Assembly: GCA_003427395.1 (NCBI GenBank)
Contig: BFEA01000013.1
Location: 6,593,607 to 6,657,606, forward strand
DNA length: 64,000 nt
Reading direction: 5' to 3'
Source: Chara braunii
Lineage: Eukaryota; Streptophyta; Charophyceae; Charales; Characeae
Of this stretch, positions 12,035 through 23,412 are shown one piece after another. Both the position numbers and the translations under genes were made by a program. A model generated the notes under the pieces. That model searched no databases, was not told the DNA's origin, and saw only the letters and a program-made list of their open reading frames with translations. Position 1 is the first letter of the stretch. Every line of letters begins with the position of its first letter.

Positions 12035-12209
12035 TATGTGCCACCGTTTTAGCATCAGATTCACACTCGTTTTGGGCGCAACAGCTAGAAGAGTTGGTAG
12101 TGTATCTAGTTCAACTCCGACAATTGGTTCATCGTCATACTCCATACTCCATGCTGATCGTGGTCATCCCCATTGTAGGTGCTCGCCATCACCGTAACCA
12201 ACAACAGGG

Positions 12210-12478
12210 ATAAACGGAGGAGGAGGAGGAGGAGGAGGAGGACGATAGTGGAGGAGGAGGAGGAGGACGATAGTGGAGGAGGAGGAGGCGGAGGCGGAGG
12301 CGGAGGCGGAGGAGCAGGCGGAGGAGGAGGCAGAGGAGGAGGAGGCGGAGGAGGAGGAGGAGGAGGAGGAGGATGTCGAGGAGGAGGAGGAGGAGGAGGA
12401 GGAGGACGAGGACGTGGAGGAGGAGGAGGAGGACGAAGAGGAGGAGAAGGAAGAGGAGGAGGAGGTGATGCAGGCGGG
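12210..12478. repeat. (GGA)n purine triplet tract
   Basis: GGA/GAG triplets with GCG, GAC and GAT interruptions run for nearly 270 bp. They translate to poly-Gly, poly-Glu or poly-Leu, depending on frame and strand, so these frames are not taken as genes. The purine strand is the complement in kind of the CTC tract left of the gap, so the two sides form an interrupted inverted triplet repeat. Confidence 0.9.
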
Positions 12479-12547
12479 TGAAGTGGGAGGACGACCTCAC
12501 CTGGACGAGGCCGGGTATAGTGAGTAGCGGCAGCGGCGGCAACGTTT

Positions 12548-12619
12548 GCGATGGCTCCAGCGGCAGCGGCGGCAGTGGCTGGGGCGATGGCTCCAGCGGC
12601 AGCGGGGGCAGCGGTTTGC
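12548..12619. repeat. Two-copy 36-bp tandem repeat
   Basis: The segment starting GCGATGGCTCCAGCGGCAGC occurs at 12548 and again at 12584 with few differences. It adds Gly/Ser-rich character to the plus-strand frame here. No gene is assigned. Confidence 0.8.
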
Positions 12620-12985
12620 GACGAAGGGCAGGAGGGCAGTCCGTGGCGAACGCACGTTGTGGAATGGCAGCGGCGATGTCAACACATCGACACATATACC
12701 GACAAAAAAAAAAAAAAGACAAAACCACGGGAGAGTCAGGGTTCGAGTTTGTAACAGGGTTTGGGGAAAAAGGGCCGGTAATGGTGAATGTACATGACCT
12801 ACGTATCGGGTCCGGGGGGGGTCTTGTGGGGGGGTGTTGTATTTGGGGGATTGCCCGAAGTGCAATTACAAACTGTTTTCGTGACTACGCCGAAGTTAAC
12901 CCCCAAAAAAACAGTGGCCGCGCCTTTGTTTTCACTGTCGTTTCTTGTGCACCACGCCAGTTGTTGATACGGGGCCCTCGATCCA

Positions 12986-13057
12986 GCGGCCTAGCGCAGT
13001 TGGTGAGGCAGGCAAGTGGATTTCAGGAGGTCTCGGGTTCAATCCCCATTGGCCTCA
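12986..13057 (+). repeat. tRNA-like SINE head (plus)
   Basis: TAGCGCAGTTGG at 12992-13003 matches the RNA polymerase III box A, and GGGTTCAATCCC at 13035-13046 matches box B at tRNA-like spacing. The acceptor arms do not pair fully, so this looks like a tRNA-derived SINE head rather than a working tRNA gene. The 3' body is not delimited. Confidence 0.6.
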
Positions 13058-13639
13058 CGTACCATCCTCGCCGAAGCCTGGCGCCCGCCACGTTGAGATA
13101 TGCCGTTGGTCCCCCCGACTGGCAATGACAAGAGACTGCTGATGTTCAAAGGGGGAGGCGACCGGAGAGGAGGCACAGTGACATGGGGACTCGGCGGTTG
13201 AGTTTTCATTGAAGTGCCTGACGCGTGCCTTGTGTCGCCCGTGCTGCTGGTTTTCCCGTAATAGTGTAATGACAAAAAAAAAAGTGATGTCAGGCCGCCC
13301 TCTCCAGATTCATGAGGCAATTGCATTGGTTGTACGTCAAGCGAAAATACCCATCGATTAAGAATATATATATCTATACGGGGTCCCAGCGACGCACAAA
13401 CCCCACGCGAATTCAAATCGCGGTGGTCTGGCCGGTGGGCAAGATTATGCCCAAAGTCTGCTGAAGTTCACCATGTTCAACGCGACTCCCCACTTGTCGA
13501 CGACCACGACAAAACGATCAAGTACATCCCAGGTAGTCGAAATTGGGACACCGACAAAAAACACTGGGATAAAAAAATAATTCCCTTAGTGCGGGCCAAA
13601 TAACACCACAACAAAACGCATTGTCGCAGTACTGGCCCG

Positions 13640-13880
13640 CAGTACGAAACCATGTTGGAAACGTGTTGGTTCATGTTGGAGGCCTGTACAAAACCATGTT
13701 GGAGTCGTTGACTAAAAGTTGGAAACCTGTTGGAGAGCATGTTCAACCCGTTGAAAATAAGTTGATCATGTTGATAACTAGTTGAACACAGCACAAGACC
13801 CTCGTTCAACAATTGGTCATAGCCCTTGCGGCGTGCATAAGTTCGACAGCGCTGCGAAAATAAGTTGGAAGTCGACAACA
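13640..13880. repeat. GTTGGA-rich motif cluster
   Basis: CATGTTGGA, GTTGGAA, GTTGAAC and their complements recur more than ten times in 240 bp with irregular spacing. It resembles the cluster at 2370-2540. A minus-strand frame of 134 codons (13477-13881) runs through it, but its content mirrors the motif repetition (for example NMLSNRF, SNMNQHVSNM), so it is not called a gene. Confidence 0.55.
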
Positions 13881-14184
13881 ATTTTTCTGTTGTAAGAGAA
13901 CGAACCCAGGTTAAGTGCAGACTGATGATCTAGGCAAAATGATAAAGCTTATGGTTTGGATTGTCTTATATAAGAGGATTGTGCATGAGATAATAATAAG
14001 ACTAAGTGATTAGAGTGCGACTTAAGGTTGTATCTGAGGTTTCGAATAACTAATAATAGAGTGGTTGGCTGAACCTAGAGGTGAAACGGCTAGATAGGAC
14101 TTAGGACAATTCCCTTGGAACTTGACAAGTTGTCTTATGGGTTATCTTTATTCCTACCAGGTTGACTAGCAGAAGGATATAAAG
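13881..14184. other. Leader of the gag fragment, possible LTR remnant
   Basis: AT-rich sequence with a TATA-like TTATATAAGAGG at 13966-13977. It lies about 210 bp before the gag fragment, where an LTR or leader would be expected. No LTR boundaries or primer-binding site are seen. Confidence 0.3.
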
Positions 14185-14672
14185 ATGCCAAACGCTGATG
14201 GAATCGAGCGAGGCCCGGCCGCTACGCCGGAGGACTTCGTCAAGGCCATTGAGAAAAGAGAGCTGGCACGACTACAAGTACCGAAGGTTGACATCTTCTG
14301 GTTTGAAGGGGAAAGGGTGTCTAAATGGCCAGAGTTGTTGGAACAGGTTATAGGCGAGGTATCGGATGAAGACAAGTTCAAATTCCTACCCAAATACGTC
14401 TCGTGGGAAATCCGACCCGAAATAATGAAAGTGGCTGCTGGAGCAGGAGGAGATTGGGCCAAGTTCAAATAAGAGATGCAAAGGCATTTCAAGTTAGGGG
14501 ATGTTCTGCTAACAAAAGCAGACCTATAAATGTTGCGGCGCGATGAGTTCTCCACTGTGGGGGCTTTCGCAACGACATTCGAAAAGATGGCAAGAAAAGT
14601 CCCAAGGATGGCTGAAGAAGAGCAGTGTGCCACCTTCCTCGGGCACTTCAAGAATATGGCAATGGCCACCAC
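14185..14672 (+). pseudogene. Retrotransposon gag fragment with in-frame stops
   Basis: A single plus-strand frame starts MPNADGIERGPAATPEDF and includes FWFEGERVSKWPELLEQV and FKFLPKYVSWEIRPEIM, the pattern of a Ty3-type gag capsid domain. TAA stops occur at 14470-14472 and 14527-14529. Between and after them the frame continues with EMQRHFKLGDVLLTKADL and FSTVGAFATTFEKMARKVP. The similarity is lost near 14680. Gag forms the particle shell in intact elements. Here only the central part survives, and no pol is attached. I recall very similar gag wording from Chara, but could not verify this. Confidence 0.75.
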
Positions 14673-14679
14673 TGAAGTG

Positions 14680-16008
14680 AACTCCTCTCCTCTCCTCCCA
14701 TATTCGTCAACCTCCTGTTACCTTCCTCTTCGTCTTCTACTAACGCACACATTAGCACTTCTCCCGATACTCTAGTCTCTCAATCGAAACTTCTCACTGT
14801 AAACCGCATTGTCTTATAGCTATGTTCGTTGGTCGAAACAGACTCGGCCAAAAACAGCTATTCCGAATCTTCGTCGGGTTCATCAGTAGGGACTGCTACT
14901 TGGGCCTTCGTGCAGGAACCATGGTAATCCTTTCTGTATATAGTTCCAGTTTTTAACAGATGTCCCGAAGGACTGCTCTGTCTGCCCGCCCCAAGGTACC
15001 ACCACAGAGATGACCGGCCCTACGCAACTCACAAGTCTTTGGTTTTACTCATCCACCGAGTTCCATCATCTGCACCCGAACACGTGTTTGTATTTCAACA
15101 GCTCATGGGTATACCCACCGAGCTAGGCTCTTGGGTCCGACGCTGGTACAGAAACCTCGTCTCAAAATGAAAGAATATTAACAAAAGTAATAAAAGTTAG
15201 AAAAATATGAGAAACGGCGACGGGAAGGGTAGGACCGTCAGAACCCGACCTTCGGTCTTGGCCAACAGTCCCGCGATCGAACTCCCTGAGAAATCTAAGG
15301 GGGATAATTTCGCGGGACCCTCGACCCCTCAGTTTCGTTCATAAGACGCTCCTCCGCTCCTTCGCTGTCGGCTGCTATTCTCGATTCCCAGATTTCCGGA
15401 GTGTCATTCCAAAGTTGTAACCTATAGGGCTAAGCGTACCAAAATTATAAATGGTTTCTACATCGTACGCAAGCGTACCAAAATGCCCCAAGCCCATATC
15501 TTGGCCTGCAACCATACCCATGGCCACCGAGGTGCAGTCACTCACCATACAAAGAGCTCGGCTCCGCTCACCACCGCCGTACGCACCACTCCTTTCCTCA
15601 AGCCCACGCCTTTTTCTTCCTAGCGGTAGAAAGCTCGAACTTTTATCTATATCAATCTTTGTACTTGCGTACGCGCCATATACAATTTCACCGATGAGGA
15701 GAAAAAAAATCATTTAGTCCTGATTAAATCAAAATCAAAAGTTGGTCGGCAACTTTGTCGATCTTATCATATCAAAAAAAAAAAAAATTGCGCGCCTCAA
15801 AACTTGTGCACCCACGCACTTCCTACTTCCTTCAAACAGTCTCACATTCTTAGTCACAAAAGGAAATTCAGTCGCGACTCGCGCAACGTCCCTAACTTTC
15901 AAACCGAAAAACCCTTTTCTATCACTTGCTAAAACCAGGGCGGATACCCTTATAGACACCATGTCCTCTCTCCCTCTCGCTCTCTATTGTAACCGCCCCG
16001 TGTCGCTA
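14680..16008. other. No gene recognised
   Basis: Both strands were read. Frames are short and match nothing I know. There are poly-A runs at 15707 and 15775-15787. The region may hold remnants of the gag-bearing element, but I cannot show it. Confidence 0.5.
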
Positions 16009-16362
16009 GTCTCGTCGTCGCGAGTCGTCCTCAGGGCCGCTCTCCACAAGCTCGGTTGGCGACCGGTCCCTTCGCCACTGGTCCCACCCGTGCCAGGACG
16101 GAGTCCCGATCGACGAGCTGCACCTCTCTAGTCATGGCCCAGTCGACGAGTCATCCTCATGGTAGGTGACTGTCACTCGCATGCCCGCAGTTACTCCATT
16201 TCACGTGCACCTGAGGCCACAGACGTTAACTTTTAGCCTCGCCTCCCCCATAGGTTTTCCATAGGACAGTATGGTCTCCACCAGGGTACCCTTCTCATCC
16301 TCCCGCTCCCACATCCAGGAGTATCTCATGTACCTTGGCCTATAGCCACGTAGGCCATTTCG
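16009..16362 (-). pseudogene. Unidentified broken coding stretch
   Basis: One minus-strand frame stays protein-like over 118 codons with only two stops, both TGA (16201-16203 and 16132-16134). It contains RYSWMWEREDEKGTLVE, YGKPMGEARLKVNVCG and AGMRVTVTYHEDDSS. The composition and the isolated TGA stops suggest a decayed retroelement or host exon. I cannot name the family. Confidence 0.35.
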
Positions 16363-17536
16363 TTATGCAATAACCGCTTTCCTCTTAGTAATAGCCAGTA
16401 CCTCAGGCAGCCAATTTCTCCCCAGTACACTCTAAGTGCAAACAGCGGACTCCCACACTCAGCTCCACTCGCGGGTCGAGCTCACTGTTGCGACCGCAAC
16501 TATCTAGACCGCTGAAAACGCTCCGGCCGACCAGTAGCAACCCGCGACCATTTCCCCTCTTTGTAAAGCCTCCACATGCTGAGTTACCGATGTTCTAATC
16601 AGACACTTAAGATCACTCTGAGACATGCTAAACTAAAATTAAAAATAATAAAAAAGAAGACTGAAACTGAACCACACTGGAATACTTCAATCTTATAATA
16701 GCATGAATTAACGATTACTCTAAGTAGCCATTCTCCACAGTCGGTCCCATAATGGGATACCGACTGTTGCACTCCTCTCTTCAAAGAAAGTCATCGAGCC
16801 ACCCCTGATGGGTAACCGTGTTCGATGGCAAGGAGGGGGCTCATGACACCCGCTCACGGGGGTGATGAATCTCCTACCGATGTGGTCACTCATGCTCCTC
16901 TTTTGAAAACCTTGCGAAGAAGTGTTTAGCAGACCACGCATGCGGTGAACGGAACTCGAAGGGTTGGGCCAGTCTAGGCCACGCGCTAACGACTCTCAAT
17001 TTCAAAAGCAAACCGTTCACCCTCCTCGCGAAATGACCTGAAGGGGACTAAGTTTGAAGTTATACAATGAAAATTTAAAATCCTTATAACCCGTATCATC
17101 ACAGCAGCCTAAGACCTTTAGACCAATTAGAACTAAAAGGACAGTTTAGATCGGGGTGCAGACTTGACATGCGACCTTTTCCCCATTTCCCTTTTTCTTT
17201 AAATTCTTCCTTTTCGCTTTCTTTCTTTAACTTCTTACTTGATATGACCACCCGTCCTATGCACTCATCCCATAACCCCGACTAAAGGGCACTTGGCATG
17301 CAGTAGAAAAGACCACGCTGGTCTCTCTCCCATTGTGTCCCTGAGCGAGCCCGACGACTACCATGGCCACAGGCCAATCGTGCTCTGCTGTACAGCAGGG
17401 TGTCGAGCCTGTGTCGACCAAAGGAAAGTCTACTGGCGCACCCACCTTTTTGCCAGTGGGTGCGTCTACTGGATCTACCCCGATGCAAGACTAGAATGCC
17501 ACAGAGTTCCTGAGGTGATCCATAACAAAAGTATAC
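16363..17536. other. No gene recognised
   Basis: Mixed-composition sequence with short frames on both strands. A weak inverted pair GGTGAACGG / CCGTTCACC lies at 16943 and 17012. Nothing else is assignable. Confidence 0.5.
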
Positions 17537-17632
17537 GAGCAGACGCCTGGTACGCAGGGGTGATGAGTGAGCGGACGCTTGGTACGCAGTGGAGGTGAGT
17601 GAGCGGACGCCCGATACACAGTAGAGGGTTGG
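17537..17632. repeat. 32-bp minisatellite, three copies
   Basis: Units at 17537-17568, 17569-17600 and 17601-17632 begin GAGCRGACGC and carry GGTACGCAG in the first two copies. The third copy is more diverged. Confidence 0.85.
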
Positions 17633-17754
17633 GACACCGCGCCCTTCGACAGAGGTACGACACCAACTTAATCATGTTGACGCACATGTTGGAGTTGCGT
17701 GCATTTTTGGATTGTTGTGTAAGCACCGGTGCCTAAGCGACGACCTAGTGGCTC

Positions 17755-18569
17755 CCCGCATTAAGGGACGACGCACGCAGGTGCTTTGAGCTTCTTCACG
17801 ATCCGCAGTGGTGGCAGCACGCGGAGCTCGTTGCCACCATTATGGGGCCCATTTACAACCTCCTTCAGCAGGTGGATTCTGACGGGCGCAAGGTCAGCGA
17901 TGTGTGGGGTCTGCTGGAGAGGCTGCGGATTACGGTCGATCGACTATCTCTTAACGAGGCTTGTCACGAGCCCATCAAGAAGATAGTCAAGGAGAGGTCA
18001 GATATGCTCCTCACCCCCATTCATTGCGCTGCATACCTGTTGCACCCCAAGTATCGCAACATCGATACCTTGATGCGAGGGGCAGTACAGGAGCGCATTC
18101 TCCACTCAATTACATCGTGAGCCAGATCGAGGGAGGCCGAGGGGGCTACGAGATGACTGTCGTATGGGGTTCTTTGCAAGACTTTCACGGCAAGTATCCC
18201 ACACCAGGTCATTGGGGGGGAGGAGGTGCAGAGATCGAGGAGCCTGACTTTGATCCTCTGAAGTGGTGGAGATTTCAGGGGGGTAAGTATCGGATATTGC
18301 GAGATGTCGCCATGCGCTGCTTGGGTACGTGGACCATTGCCTCTCCCTGTGAGAGGAATTGGTCCACACACGACTTCATGCACACTAAGAGGCGCAACAG
18401 GCTGGGTGTTGAGCAATTGGAGAAGCTTGTGTTCTGTCACTGGAACCTTAAGCTTCTCCAGAGGAGTCACTCGCGCAGTGGGTTCATAGGGGCAAGCCTC
18501 CAAGGGGTCGGATTGACTGATGTGGAGAGGAGGGATGAGGACTACTCCCATTTCGAGCCAGACGTGATG
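17755..18569 (+). pseudogene. hAT-family transposase, C-terminal half, frameshifted
   Basis: The first frame reads FELLHDPQWWQHAELVATIM, then MGPIYNLLQQVDSDGRKVSD and PIHCAAYLLHPKYRNID, ending at TGA 18118-18120. A second frame then continues with FDPLKWWRFQGGKYRILRD, CERNWSTHDFMHTKRRNRLG and LEKLVFCHWNLKLLQ. The CERNWS...H-KRRNRL motif and following hydrophobic helix are the hAT dimerisation region at the transposase C-terminus. The upstream part matches the segment that precedes it in DUF659-type plant hAT proteins. The N-terminal BED finger and first catalytic parts are absent, and a frameshift lies between 18060 and 18120. No terminal inverted repeats were found. Confidence 0.82.
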
Positions 18570-18603
18570 ACCCCCACGAACATACGACCCGACGGAGATC
18601 GAG

Positions 18604-20136
18604 ATGGAGGCCAATCACCTTAGGAGGCAGTTGAGGGGCAGACGCTTGGCGGGGGCTATAGTAGCGTTGGCCCATAAGATTCGCCAACAGGGTGGTGACA
18701 CGACCAGCGGGGAGGCCCCTGCGACTGTGAGCCCTGCAGGTCGGATGCTCCCACCATGCGCCCCGGTTGATGATGGAGCCCCCCTTGCTAGCACACCTGC
18801 ACCCGAGGCAGACTCGCACAACATTCGTGGAGACAAGTTTCCTGCCGTCTCGGCCGGCGCCGGTGCAGATGATGGCATCGGGGGAGATGGTATAGGGGGC
18901 AGCAACTGCCGCACCCGAGGAGTCTCATCAACTGAGGGAGCCCGCTACTCGATCCCCCACTCTGGCAGCCCTTGAGGGCACACTTCAGTCATCTTTCGTG
19001 GAAGGTACTGTCGAGGGCACGTCGTCTGAGTGCCTCGTCGTGGCTGCTGCCACCTTTTCCAGCCCCCACTGTGCAGTAGAGTACGACTCTGAGGGGAGGC
19101 TCAAACGACGAGCGGGTTTCAGAGGTCCGCCAGACTTGTGGACAACATCGGTTGTCTGCCACGATGCCAGAGGGATTTGGCGGCATACTTGCGTAGACCG
19201 TTGTCGGATCTGCCACAAGTTGACCCTGATGCGGAGACTGGCGGCGTGGACTGTAGAGAGCCCATTGGTGGGGAGGCTGTTGTTGGGGAGGCTACCGCCA
19301 GAGAGGGAAGCGCAGAGAGAGAGGATCACGACCTGGTGGCCACTCAACAGAGGATATCGAGCAGGTATTGGCAGGGTACCCCGGAAGACATAGACGAGGC
19401 ACGTCGCAGCAGGGGATGCGCACACGCCACTGGGCAGATGAAGGCACTTAACGCGTTTCTCCCTCACTTCCATTGCCACGTCCAGATCCTTCTTTGGCAC
19501 TGGGGATCGTAGGGCCCTCCCCTGGGCCACCTCCCATGGTGGATACACAGCGTGCCAGTGGACAGAGCAGCGGCACAGGGGAGCATGACTCCCCAAGCAC
19601 TGGTCTTTGTCGTGCAGTTCCCACCGAGGATTTCGGCACACGGGCGACGATGTCGTTGCCGCCAGAGACCCCTTAGTCATCATCGAGCCGATTCGACCAT
19701 TCCTTGGTCGCAAGCGGAAGTCAGAGAGTGTCGCAGGACAGAGGTAAGGGGAGCTGCGGGTTGTGGCGGAGGTCGAGGCCAACCATCAGGATAGGGGAGG
19801 GGCGAGGGCGAGAGGGATATGTCAAGACAAGTACGCGGGAGAGGAGAGGGACGTTCCAGAGGCCGACCACCCGGACGGGGGAGAGGAGAGGGACGTGCCA
19901 CGACACAAGTGGGCGGTGCACCACGAAGGGGAGTCCTTGCAGATGGAAAAGGCGTTCATGTGGACGCAGCGCCTGTCACATCATCGAGCACCGAGGGCGA
20001 GGAGGGCATAGCGCTGCGCATCACCAAGAGGCGCAGGGGAGAGGCAACGCCGAGGGCAGCGCTAGCATCCGTGGCCGCATCAGGCTCCAGCACATCGGCA
20101 TCATCGGTCGACCCTGATTTCGAGGGGTGGTGTTGA
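18604..20136 (+). pseudogene. Tail of the hAT element: Arg/Gly-rich frames
   Basis: Several plus-strand frames follow the transposase domain without an uninterrupted ORF. One (18604-18975) begins with a basic stretch HLRRQLRGRRLAGAIVALAH. Another (19138-19512) includes ISSRYWQGTPEDIDEARRSR. The last (19819-20136) has an AT-hook-like RSRGRPPGRGRGEGR and ends SSVDPDFEGWC. They probably represent a decayed downstream part of the same element or an accessory ORF with a basic DNA-binding tail. The frame assignments are tentative. Confidence 0.4.
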
Positions 20137-20247
20137 GGAGGACGACGAGATGGCATAGGTCACTGCAAACATTGCGGCGGGAGAGGGTGATACATCAGGA
20201 TAGTTTTGTACATTTTTCGTTTTGTGTTTGGGTGTGTGGAGTGTGAG

Positions 20248-20249
<2 letters not shown>

Positions 20250-20300
<51 letters not shown>
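20250..20300. repeat. (TG)n-(AG)n compound microsatellite
   Basis: Alternating TG for about 30 bp is followed directly by AG for about 20 bp. Confidence 0.95.
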
Positions 20301-20502
20301 GTTATGTCGGGCTACGGGGGCCAGGATCTGATTCGATGCCACAGGGCAAACATTGATTGGACATTTGGCAGGGAGAATATTTTGGAATTTGCTATAGCAA
20401 TCTTGACCTTCTCCCTCACCCCAATCCTCATCTTGCTCTCCCCCATTTCCTCATCCTTGATTCTCCTCATGTGCTCGATCAAGGAGGGACCTTTCTTCCA
20501 TG

Positions 20503-20640
20503 TGTCCCAAGTGTGCTTGTGTGTTTGTTTATGTATGTCCCAAGTGTGCTTGTGTATTTGTTCCTGTCTCTGTCTATGTCCCAAATCTGCTCGTGTGTTT
20601 GTTTTTAAATTTGTCCCAAGTTCGCTTGTGTGTACCGACT
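20503..20640. repeat. Degenerate tandem repeat, units of 33-41 bp
   Basis: The segment TGTCCCAAGTGTGCTTGTGT recurs with changes at 20503, 20536, 20577 and 20612, with TTTGTTT-rich spacers. Weaker relatives extend to about 20780. The 222-codon minus-strand frame across it (20312-20980) contains the repeats as KHTWD/QTHKHTW and is not taken as a gene. Confidence 0.75.
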
Positions 20641-22204
20641 GACCCAGCTCAACTGGCACACCAACGGGCTGTTGAAATACAGACTCCAGTTTGCTTGTGT
20701 GTTCATTTCTGTATCTGTCACAACTTTGCTTGCGTGTTTGTTGCAGTCTCTGTATGTTTGTTTCTATCGTTGTGCCGCCAGCCTTGTCCTTCTGGTAAAC
20801 CGAGCCCACAACTATGCGGTGCGTTAAGGACGGCGTTAGAACAAAAATGGGTGGGAAAGGGACTGGTGGTATCACACTTATTATTCTGGGCAGCAGAGTC
20901 GGGGGAACTGGTTCAAGTTTAGGGGTCAGTAAATCTGCACGTGTGTTTCTGTTGATCGTTATTTGTGCCTCCTCCTCCAATTAGGTGGGAGCATTGCATG
21001 ATCGAGTAGTGTAGTGTTTATTGTGGGTCAGGTAGATATAGCCAATGTGCAGATCATTATAAGGTATCGGTTTTTGTTCAACATCAGATTGATGGAAAAA
21101 CATGCCTTTGACAAGGACTGGTAGTGTGTGCATGTGTCGTGCCCTGCGGTCATCTTTGATAGGCAGCTATGATAAGAGTTGTAGGTTCAATTGGTCTACA
21201 GTGGAATGCTTGGAGCATGGGGACAACAGGGTGATGTCTTACAGCTCCTACTAGTTGCCATTGCTACTGCCTCCCACCCCCCTCCCCTCCCCTCCCCTCC
21301 CCCTCCCTGGTATGCCATGCACATTGTTAACAACATCGAACTTTGGACCCCCCCACCCACCCCCAACCCCTAACCCCCTTTTCACACCGTCCTGCCACCA
21401 CCACACACGAACACCCCCAGTTACAGCAAGCTGCCTACCTGCTGGTGTAATCATAAAAACTCCAGTATAGTGGGTCTGCAGCAAGCTTACCCAACTTGTG
21501 AAATTATGTCTCAGCTCTATGTTTATAATACTTTATATGGATGAGTCTGTGATGCCGACCTGGTAAGTCAGTTGCTGTCAGCATGGCGTGGTGTCAGCAT
21601 CTGCTAAGTGAATCTGGCTCCAACGCCCTTCCGGGAAAAAAAATTGGGCAGGATTTGTGAGTGTTGTTCTTTGTACTGCAAGAACATATGACGATGGGTA
21701 GCTTGTAGGGTTTTGAATACACCATCCAAGTGTTCAGTCAGGTTAAAGAAGTTCAAGTGCATCAAGTCAAGGTGAGTGTTGAGGTCCAAGCTTCTCGCCT
21801 CAGTGTTTTTGTTACGTACATGATGAAATCCGTATCGTAATCCACGCTTGAATTAAGAGTAATTTAAGTAGTGGCTTGATGCATGTTAGGTGTAGGCCGA
21901 ATGATTGCAACAGAATGGAAAACCTATAGGAAATGTTGTAAATCGCAGGAAAAAAAAAATGGCCATAGTAACGGAACGGAATAGAGAGTAACCAAATGGC
22001 CACAGTAACGGAATGAAATGACAGAAAGGACTAACCGCAAAATATGCACCTACCCTCTCAAGGACACACACCGTTAGGGATTGGGATCATTCAGGGGGCT
22101 CGCCGGGGGGGGAGGGGTGATTTTATTTTTTTTTTCATTTTAAAGTTGCGCAGACACATGGGGGGAGGGGACCTCCGCAAGCGATCCCCTATTTAAAAAA
22201 TTAA
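20641..22204. other. No gene recognised; C-rich runs and a 37-bp duplication
   Basis: CCCCT-type runs occupy 21275-21305 and 21348-21380. A 37-bp unit starting AAATGGCCATAGTAACGGAA is repeated at 21957 and 21994. A poly-T run lies at 22125-22135. No protein-like frame was found. Confidence 0.55.
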
Positions 22205-22320
22205 AAAATTCATCTGTTCGGGCGCAGTGTTCGGCCCGAACGCCTGGTCGACGGGTCCCATACGTACAGGTCTGGGCGTTCGTTCCATTCCAAACGCTGG
22301 TGACTCTGGTCAACGATGAA
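22205..22320 (+). repeat. GTTCGG-rich dispersed repeat, copy 1
   Basis: It contains CTGTTCGGGCGCAGTGTTCG, GGGTCCCATACGTACAGG and an end AAACGCTGGTGACTCTGG. Two relatives lie at 23296-23412 and 23958-24056. The family is unknown to me. Confidence 0.6.
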
Positions 22321-23295
22321 AAAACATTAATGTGCGAAAATAATTTATTTCACACAACTGAATGGTCAAATAGCAATAATATAAACGAATACATGAATTT
22401 AATCATGCAAAACTACAAATTAGTACTAACAGCTGATGATTTACACTTGTTGCATACAACAAAGTGACTTAACAACAACACAATAATCTCTTACAATAAG
22501 AATGAACAATAAACATTTATCCACCTTCCACGATTTTGTTTTCCCATGTCATATCACTGACAATCATTGGACATTGGGACACATTAATTTTACTACAACC
22601 ATTCATAGCATATTATGATCGTAAGAATATAATAATAATACTAATATTTTGAAAAAATACAAAGATGGTGTTATAAACATAAATATAAGTAACGCACACT
22701 TTGTATTGACGGACCTCTACAATACAATTAATTTGATTGTGGACTATTTACATTACTAATGATACGATATTTGCTACTTTCAAATCTACAAAAACATATT
22801 AATGACTTCACTGAAAAACAAATATATTATATTACAAATCTTTCTTACATAACAAACTACAAACAAACCAACTACAAGAAATATACCCACACCCACATAA
22901 AAAATATACACCACAAAAATATGATTGTAAATTATTTATGCATATAACAAATATAATAAAACACAAGCAAATTTATTTAAAATAACATAAAACATTTTAC
23001 TAACCTCTATTTTACAATATTCATCAAAACAATAAAAAAAAAAAGAAAAAAAACAACAAACAATAATAAAATAAACAGTCTTTTAAAAGTTATCGTGACT
23101 TTCCATTCAACCACGTACAAATACTTGCTACAAATTTTTACTTCAATAAGTTTTCTAACCACTAATGAAAAACATGCCTTTATATTTTACGATACGTTTA
23201 ACAAAATAGTTTCAATAAACATTTATGCATTACACAAAAAATAATGTTAAATACCACAACGAATTTTATTTAGTTCTTTCTTTAAAAATAATAAT

Positions 23296-23412
23296 AATCA
23301 GGGTCACCAGCCCGTACGTACGGAAGTCCCTGGGTAGACCTCCTTATGTACGGGGGTTCGAGATCCCGTATAGGATCCGAACCCGACGGTGTTCGGCCCC
23401 CGCCAAAAATTA
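23296..23412 (-). repeat. GTTCGG-rich dispersed repeat, copy 2 (inverted)
   Basis: Read on the minus strand it has CCGTACGTACGGGCTGGTGA followed by CCCTGATTATTATTATT. This matches the ...GCTGGTGACTC end of copy 1 and the CGCCAGTTACCC end of copy 3. It adjoins an AAT microsatellite. Confidence 0.6.

Noticed and set aside
12179-12728. Poly-Gly, poly-Glu and poly-Leu frames (100-179 codons)
   Set aside because: All three arise from one GGA triplet tract. No domain exists outside the repeat.
20312-20980. 222-codon minus-strand ORF
   Set aside because: Its centre is the translated tandem repeat, and the flanking parts have no motif.
21348-21380. CCCCTAACCCC resembling telomere repeat
   Set aside because: The C-rich run has no regular CCCTAAA period.
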